Assembly (NCBI GenBank): GCA_003116975.1
Contig: BGKB01000032.1
Span: 186,001 to 250,000, forward strand
From: Aurantiochytrium sp. KH105
Lineage: Eukaryota > Sar > Bigyra > Thraustochytrida > Thraustochytriidae
Length of the DNA: 64,000 nucleotides
Reading direction: 5' to 3'
In this document: positions 58,940-64,000 of the stretch, piece after piece
Layout of the letters: every line of letters starts with the position of its first letter
Numbering within the stretch: position 1 is the stretch's first letter
Program-made: the position numbers and the translations under genes
Notes under the pieces: model-generated
Told to the model about the DNA's origin: nothing
Database searches by the model: none
What the model saw: only the letters and a program-made list of their open reading frames with translations

Positions 58940-59771
58940 GCGGTGATGATGACACGAGAAGCTCTGCAGTATTCATTTATTTGTTTCCCTTCAAAGAAAT
59001 TGTTGTTGTTGTTGATAGTTCTCGTTCTGCCCTTCGGCTTGACTTTTTCCTTTGCAACTTTAGCCTCACGATTGCCAGTTGCAACATTCACCTCCACGGA
59101 TCCAATGTGGCAGAAATCATGCTTCGCCGGAAAATGAAACTTCCTCTGCTCAGACTTTTTTTTTAAAAAAAAAATAGGAAGAAGGCAGTTTGGCTCATGT
59201 CGTCGTGAATGTTCCTCACATATCATTACTTACGCAAGGCTGCTCATGCAATCTATCTCCGCGCCGCGCCGTGATCGAACGCGGTATGTGATGCATTCTT
59301 TCATGGTCCTCAAAGAGGGACAGAGAACCCGTCTGTCCGCCCTGCCCCATGCAAGTGGTGGTCCCCATTCGGGCACTCGAACCTTGTATCCTTCATGGCC
59401 CATGGCTACGCAGCGCGAGCATTGATGACCGTACGGGCCACGGAGACGACTGGTGAGCCGTGCATCAAGACAATAGCAGGGTGGTGGTGTTGCTGCATCT
59501 GCTGCCGTCGTGGCCAGGCCATGCTGAATCTGCGAATGGGCACGGAGGACAAGTTGGCCACCCTCGCGGGACACATTCGTCCCACATGTCCCCGAGAGAT
59601 CCTGTGCATAGATGCCCAGCGCCACTGAGACCGGCTGCTCATTCGTCATCTGTTGCTCGAGCTCAGTCACTAGAATGGGTCTAACATGGACTTCAGGGCA
59701 GAGTCGAAACTCAATATACAAATATAAACGTTGCAGACAGACAGCCAGACAGCCCGTGGAGGACAATAGCA
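58940..59771. other. Intergenic, 832 bp between TIR gene and PT-stalk gene 3
   Basis: It starts AT-rich, with a T/A homopolymer run near 59158-59177. A minus-strand open frame (59230-59772) begins at TTG and encodes no known domain. TTCGA words near 59275 and 59388 resemble tRNA T-loops, but no cloverleaf could be folded. A TATAAA precedes PT-stalk gene 3 by 44 bases. Confidence 0.5.
59723..59728 (+). promoter_or_regulatory. TATAAA upstream of PT-stalk gene 3
   Basis: TATAAA within CAATATACAAATATAAACG, 44 bases before the ATG. If used, it implies a very short leader; motif and position only. Confidence 0.35.
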
Positions 59772-62066
59772 ATGATGGTTCGAGCGCGTGGCGTTGTGCT
59801 CCTGGCCCTCGCCGTCAATATTTTACTGGGCTTGGAGAATTCTGAAGGCCAGGTCGCTATCACACCCAAGCCGACTTTTGTTCAGGACGTGCCGCAAGAG
59901 ACACCCAAGCCGACTGTCGCAGTCACAAAGGTCTCTCCAACTCCATCCCCAACCACTATGCAAACTAAACAACCAATCACAGAGGTGCCTCCGACGCTGC
60001 AACCGACGGCCAAGCCCACCAAGAAGCCGACAAGGAAACCCTCGCCAACTCCAGAACCGACTTCGCAGCCAACGCCAAAGCCAACTTTACAACCAACAGC
60101 CCAGCCAACCTTGCAACCCACGTCCAAGCCCACGGCCATCCCAACGCGTTTGCCAACGACTCTTCAGCCAACAATGCAGCCAACGCAACAACCCGACGCA
60201 GCGCGACCTGAGTTGTGTTCGGATGAGACCCAAAGTTCCGCCAATGGCGAGACGGACACAGATTGCGGCGGCTCAATTTGTACGTCACGTTGTAGTCTCG
60301 GCATGGGGTGCAAGCTCGCTGCAGACTGCGAAGATGGGCTATGGTGCGGTTTTTTTGCCGATGGCAACGAAATGGGCGTCTGTGTTTCGCCAATTATCGA
60401 AGAGATCGACGCTCTCCAGCCTTGCAGAGTTGGAGAACCCTGCGAGCACGGGATCGCAAAAGCTGCATCTTTGGCGAGCGTTTGTGCTCTATCGACTGAC
60501 AACGAGAGTGACACTGGCCTTTGCATTCCATGGGATGCGGATGGAATTGACGATTCTCTTGACGATGATGACGGAATTCCTCCCCGCTGGACACCAGCAT
60601 CCATCTCCTCAACTGTACTATTAAGCCTGAGCTTTGGGTTCAGTGTCTTTCTGGGAGACGGATTTCTGATCATGCAGGTGCTTGAGGTGGGGCAGTCGGC
60701 ATTCACTGGAGCCTTGCTCTTTCTCCCATCTTCTCCTGCGGAATACTCGGCGTTTGCAAGCTCGCTAGGCTGGACAATGTGTATTTTTTCAGTCTCTTTC
60801 ACCCCGCAAACGCCCGACGATGGCCGACGTATGAGACGGCTGAATGCAATAGACGAGGCGAGCAATGGCGTCACTTATTTTGCGGACTTAGCGGCCTTGA
60901 ACCCCAGCCTTTTGCTCTGCGAGTGTCTCGTTGTCACAATCATTTGCACGCTGGCGTACATTGGTGTTCAGGTGAGAAAAAAGGGGTTGACCATGTGGTA
61001 TGCTTGTGTGCGTGAGGCAGGCGTCCGCGTCCCGTACCTGATGGCGTACCCGGTCATGGCGCTCTCGTCATACACATTGTACCTTCTCTTTCTGACCTCG
61101 CGCGAAAATGACGTTGCCATCCGCGCCTGTCTAGGTCTCTTGGCCTTTGGCATGTTTTCGCTCGGCGTGGTGTGGCTTCATGTTGGGTATAGATACACTA
61201 AGCAGGTTGCGCCCTCTGAGACGTTTCACTCCCTCACAATTGATTGGAAGGAGCATTCGCGTCTGTTCTGGATCGTGCGCGTCCTAGGAAACGCCTTTCG
61301 TGGCATCTTTGTTGGGCTTATCACACGACCCACACCTTTGCAAGCGAGCCTCTTTATGGTGGTCAACACGAGCTATCTTCTCATCATCGTGTATGTGCGT
61401 CCTTACAAGTATGCGCGCACGAATCAAATTGCTATTCTGGGCGCCGTACTTTGCTTGGCGAACACGACTTTGCTGGTCATTTTTGCAACCAGTCCACAGC
61501 CTTTTCCGGACAGTACAATGGATGAGCTCGGAAAGTTGCAGATTGGTCTCACCGTGCTTTCCTTTGTCTTTCTGCTGCTTGTCGTCATGAGTCAGTGTTT
61601 TCATCGCTGGCGCGAAGCACGGAATCGCAACGATCAGCAAGGAAAGGCGGATGATCTCGAGGGAGATATGCGATCTCCTTCCGACTCTAATAAGCGCACG
61701 GCTGCGGATAAAACGCAAACCTCTTTCATGGATGCGTCGTCGCCACCTCAGAGCGTGCGAACTCGCGGACGCACTTCCTCAACAGTTGTCGTGGGCGATG
61801 AAGAAGAGGAAGATAACGGAAGCGACAGCGAAGCCTGTAGGAAGAGCGACAGTGACGTTGATGACGCAACTGCACACGATTATGCAGGGTCTTTTGGGGG
61901 CGTCGACGCGCAAGGCAAAGTTGAGGAGGACGTCAATCATGAGGATCTTGATCTTTCAAGCTCCTTTGCCGCCGCTGGAACACCCTCAATGGCTGTTGTC
62001 ACTCCCTCATTGGCGAACGAGGACGAGGTCAAGACGCATGCGCAGACAAGTTTGACTCAACATTGA
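59772..62066 (+). CDS. PT-stalk / Cys-rich / multi-TM surface protein, copy 3
   Basis: 764 residues from ATG 59772 with a signal peptide (MMVRARGVVLLALAVNILLG). The Pro-Thr stalk (about 33-140; PTKKPTRKPSPTPEPT, PTLQPTAQPTLQPT) is shorter than in copy 2. The Cys module (about 148-210) reads ELCSDETQ, ETDTDCGGSIC, RCSLGMGC, GVCVS, the most diverged of the three. The membrane domain (about 280-620) keeps the family landmarks: SETFHSLTIDWKEHSRLFW, GLITRPTPLQASLFMVV, TNQIAILGAVLC and VVMSQCFHRWRE. The tail is long, acidic and Ser-rich. It lacks the near-identity seen between copies 1 and 2 and so probably separated earlier. Convergent with IQUB, with 76 bases between stops. Confidence 0.8.
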   Translation: MMVRARGVVLLALAVNILLGLENSEGQVAITPKPTFVQDVPQETPKPTVAVTKVSPTPSPTTMQTKQPITEVPPTLQPTAKPTKKPTRKPSPTPEPTSQPTPKPTLQPTAQPTLQPTSKPTAIPTRLPTTLQPTMQPTQQPDAARPELCSDETQSSANGETDTDCGGSICTSRCSLGMGCKLAADCEDGLWCGFFADGNEMGVCVSPIIEEIDALQPCRVGEPCEHGIAKAASLASVCALSTDNESDTGLCIPWDADGIDDSLDDDDGIPPRWTPASISSTVLLSLSFGFSVFLGDGFLIMQVLEVGQSAFTGALLFLPSSPAEYSAFASSLGWTMCIFSVSFTPQTPDDGRRMRRLNAIDEASNGVTYFADLAALNPSLLLCECLVVTIICTLAYIGVQVRKKGLTMWYACVREAGVRVPYLMAYPVMALSSYTLYLLFLTSRENDVAIRACLGLLAFGMFSLGVVWLHVGYRYTKQVAPSETFHSLTIDWKEHSRLFWIVRVLGNAFRGIFVGLITRPTPLQASLFMVVNTSYLLIIVYVRPYKYARTNQIAILGAVLCLANTTLLVIFATSPQPFPDSTMDELGKLQIGLTVLSFVFLLLVVMSQCFHRWREARNRNDQQGKADDLEGDMRSPSDSNKRTAADKTQTSFMDASSPPQSVRTRGRTSSTVVVGDEEEEDNGSDSEACRKSDSDVDDATAHDYAGSFGGVDAQGKVEEDVNHEDLDLSSSFAAAGTPSMAVVTPSLANEDEVKTHAQTSLTQH

Positions 62067-62142
62067 AGTTTAGGATTCTTGGAGACTTGGTCAATCATTT
62101 GAGAGAGTGGTTTTTATCATTTATTTTTTTTAGTTTCACTCA

Positions 62143-63699
62143 TTACTTGGGCATGATTTGAGGACGTCGTAAAAGGTCCGATGGGACTTGAAGGAATCTT
62201 GCCGCTTCAGGGTTGAACTCTGGAGTCTCGATAAACTGTAGGAATAGCGTAGAAATGCGTTTGCGCAAACCATGCATCAGCGATTCGGAACGACCGCGAT
62301 TCAGGAGATCGGCCTCGCGGTCAATGAGATCGATGAGATCTCGCGTAAGATCGCAGGGGAATTCCTTCGCGGTCCACTTTACATGCAGTAAGATATCGAG
62401 GCGCTCATCGACGGAAAGACCCGTTGCACCGAGGCCCTTGTAAAGGTCCGCAAGCTCTTGCGCTCGCGTTGTGAAGGGGGTATGCACCAACGTCACATCT
62501 CCGTCGGAGAGTTGCCATTTTTTCGGGGTAGCCATCATGGAGAGGAGCTTGTCGATGCGCTTTGACTTGTTCTCGTGATGCGCGGTTAGCTTGAGACGAT
62601 CAATGGTCTGCAGAAGTTTAGTTTCCTTTCGCAAAAGCTCCTCGAGCTCGAGTTGCTTTTGCTCTGGAGTAAGCTTCGTTGACGACTTGATGCGAGTCGT
62701 CTCGTGCTGCCGCCAATTATCGAGCTCGTTATAAAGGACTTCAAAATCAGCGGCGGTGGTGGGATGCATGCGACGTTGAACCTCCCGCTCGTGCTGCTCT
62801 TTTTCCTCGCGTTCCCTGCGTTCTCGTAACTTGCGTTGCTCGAGCTGCCTTGTCGCAATACGATCGCGCATGGTGTGCGCGAGACATCGTGCCATGAATC
62901 CGCGCCAGAATCGCTGCAAGGAGATTGAGGCTTGCACCTTGAGAGCGTACGACTGCTCGGAGTCAAAGTATTCCTCTCGCGGGTTAATGGTTTTGTCTTT
63001 TGCTTCGTCGACATGCAGGTCGGACCTTTTCATTTGGGTACCGGTCTCTCGGCGCGTTTGCGCCGAGCAGGACACCTCCACAGCGGTCTGCGTCTCGCGC
63101 GTGTATTTGACAGAATCATCGCCTGCCGCCTGCGCTGCTTGGGCCTCGCGAAGCTTTTCGGACTCGCGCTGGGTAAAGGCATGATGATAGACGGCACCGG
63201 TCTTTTTGTTTCGGTACCCGCCTAGATACGGCTTCTGGGTTTCGAGGTCCTCACGAACAATTTGTACGCTGACCGTTCTGCTTGGGAGGTCTTCGTCTTC
63301 ATCGTAGTGAATGACCACCTCGAGGGTTTCGGGCATTTTGTACGTGCTTGCAGCTGCGGCGATTTCGCGTATGATATGCACTTCGACATCGTGCTCAGTG
63401 CCTGGATTGAGGTGACTCACGGATGTTGCGTTTTCGAGCCCGCATCCCTTGAGCTGAAGAGCCTCGGTCGGAAGCTGCAAATCTTGTCCGAGCCTTTCCT
63501 TGATGTCCTTGATGGGGCAACTTGGCTCGACATCGAGTACATGGGGAAATCCTTCGGGTTGGATTCTGAAGCGTAGCGTCACGGGCCCTGCACGGCCCGT
63601 CTTTTGTTCGTCACTCTCGTCGCGAGCCTTTGCTTCGTCGTCTTGGTGCTTCTCTTCGCCTTCTCCTGCGTGCGCCTCCTTTTCTTCGACGTCAGTCAT
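62143..63699 (-). CDS. IQUB: IQ and ubiquitin-like domain protein (IQUB), flagellar
   Basis: 518 residues from ATG 63699 (MTDVEEKEAH); the frame opens at GTG 63717. An acidic N-terminus leads to a ubiquitin-like domain (about 30-115; VTLRFRIQPEGFPHVLDVEP). Next come the family motif YLGGYRNKKTGAVYHHA (about 165-180), an IQ-like helix (about 255-285; SLQRFWRGFMARCL), a coiled coil, and the conserved C-terminal block (LADLYKGLG, ERLDILLHVKWTAKEFPC, RKRISTLFLQFIETPEFNPEA). IQUB is a cilium/radial-spoke protein, so this gene implies motile flagella, such as zoospores. It is shorter than vertebrate IQUB (about 790 residues) but keeps all landmark regions. Confidence 0.88.
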   Translation of the reverse strand: MTDVEEKEAHAGEGEEKHQDDEAKARDESDEQKTGRAGPVTLRFRIQPEGFPHVLDVEPSCPIKDIKERLGQDLQLPTEALQLKGCGLENATSVSHLNPGTEHDVEVHIIREIAAAASTYKMPETLEVVIHYDEDEDLPSRTVSVQIVREDLETQKPYLGGYRNKKTGAVYHHAFTQRESEKLREAQAAQAAGDDSVKYTRETQTAVEVSCSAQTRRETGTQMKRSDLHVDEAKDKTINPREEYFDSEQSYALKVQASISLQRFWRGFMARCLAHTMRDRIATRQLEQRKLRERREREEKEQHEREVQRRMHPTTAADFEVLYNELDNWRQHETTRIKSSTKLTPEQKQLELEELLRKETKLLQTIDRLKLTAHHENKSKRIDKLLSMMATPKKWQLSDGDVTLVHTPFTTRAQELADLYKGLGATGLSVDERLDILLHVKWTAKEFPCDLTRDLIDLIDREADLLNRGRSESLMHGLRKRISTLFLQFIETPEFNPEAARFLQVPSDLLRRPQIMPK

Positions 63700-64000
63700 C
63701 TTTAAGAGACGCACCACGAGACGACACGATTCGAGACGACACAGTCACTTGGCCTTTGTGCGCGCGCTGCCGATTTGGTGCGAACGAAGCCTTCGATACG
63801 GCGCGCCTACTCGCCCACTCGCTTGCTCGCTCTCTCTTTTCTCGCACACGCCGATTTGCTGTTCGTGCGCCTTGTGAAAAAGCAGCAATATTGCCCTCGC
63901 GCAACTTGAGTCTCCAGACAAGGTGAAGAAGCTCGGGCGCACGTGCCTCAGCTTTGTTCTTCTTTTCCTTCTTCTATTTATGGTTGGTTCTTCAACACGG
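63700..64000. other. IQUB upstream region to window edge
   Basis: 301 bases with GAGACGACACGA repeats close to the ATG and an AT-rich end. No other gene is visible before the window stops. Confidence 0.5.

Noticed and set aside
59260-59400. Possible tRNA: TTCGA T-loop-like words on the minus strand near 59275 and 59388
   Set aside because: No matching T-stem, A box or acceptor stem could be paired in either case.
59230-59772. 180-codon minus-strand frame upstream of PT-stalk gene 3
   Set aside because: Starts at TTG, ends in noise, no domain, and overlaps the likely promoter of the neighbouring gene.

Overview
The window is nuclear DNA of a GC-rich, intron-poor eukaryote. I infer a stramenopile, most likely a thraustochytrid (Labyrinthulomycetes). 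The evidence is a spliceosomal protein, cytosolic ribosomal protein eL33, beta-tubulin with a stramenopile-like residue set, an IQUB-type flagellar protein (flagellated cells), canonical GT-AG introns in only three genes, and secreted membrane proteins on Pro-Thr 'PT' stalks. The genus-level guess rests on general resemblance and was not searched. Many open frames begin at GTG or TTG, so I moved starts to the first plausible ATG and say so in each entry.

Layout. 0-14 kb: a membrane-anchored SDR/3beta-HSD-like reductase, PRPF4 splicing factor, an unknown coiled-coil protein, eL33 (470-nt intron), a ShKT-prolyl 4-hydroxylase (89-nt intron), beta-tubulin and a sucrose/SLC45-type transporter. 14-27 kb: a giant USP deubiquitinase, an FKBP (84-nt intron), exosome subunit RRP4 divergent from a glutaredoxin, and an ankyrin-repeat protein. 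27-33 kb: a tandem pair of paralogous four-TM proteins with a roughly 600-residue loop, family unknown. 33-37 kb: a piggyBac-derived protein with a YqaJ-like nuclease segment that appears to have lost its catalytic Glu. 37-46 kb and 59-62 kb: three paralogues of a PT-stalk, Cys-rich, multi-TM family; a 3.1-kb gene-poor block with decayed coding sequence lies between the first two. 47-59 kb: an RCC1-HECT ubiquitin ligase, an AIG1-like GTPase with a MIB/HERC2 domain and three copies of an unnamed repeat, and, divergent from it, a protein with mind-bomb-type repeats and two TIR domains. 62-64 kb: IQUB.

Most genes are independent housekeeping loci. The most interesting area is 47.6-58.9 kb. Three neighbours there combine ubiquitin-ligase-type modules, an immunity-type GTPase fold and tandem TIR domains with conserved glutamates. 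The divergent GTPase/TIR pair shares mind-bomb-family modules and a 1.7-kb intergenic region, so it is a candidate innate-immunity or NAD-signalling module; that role is inference. The second novelty is the unnamed membrane-protein families at 27-33 kb and 37-62 kb. No CRISPR array, rRNA or convincing tRNA was found.
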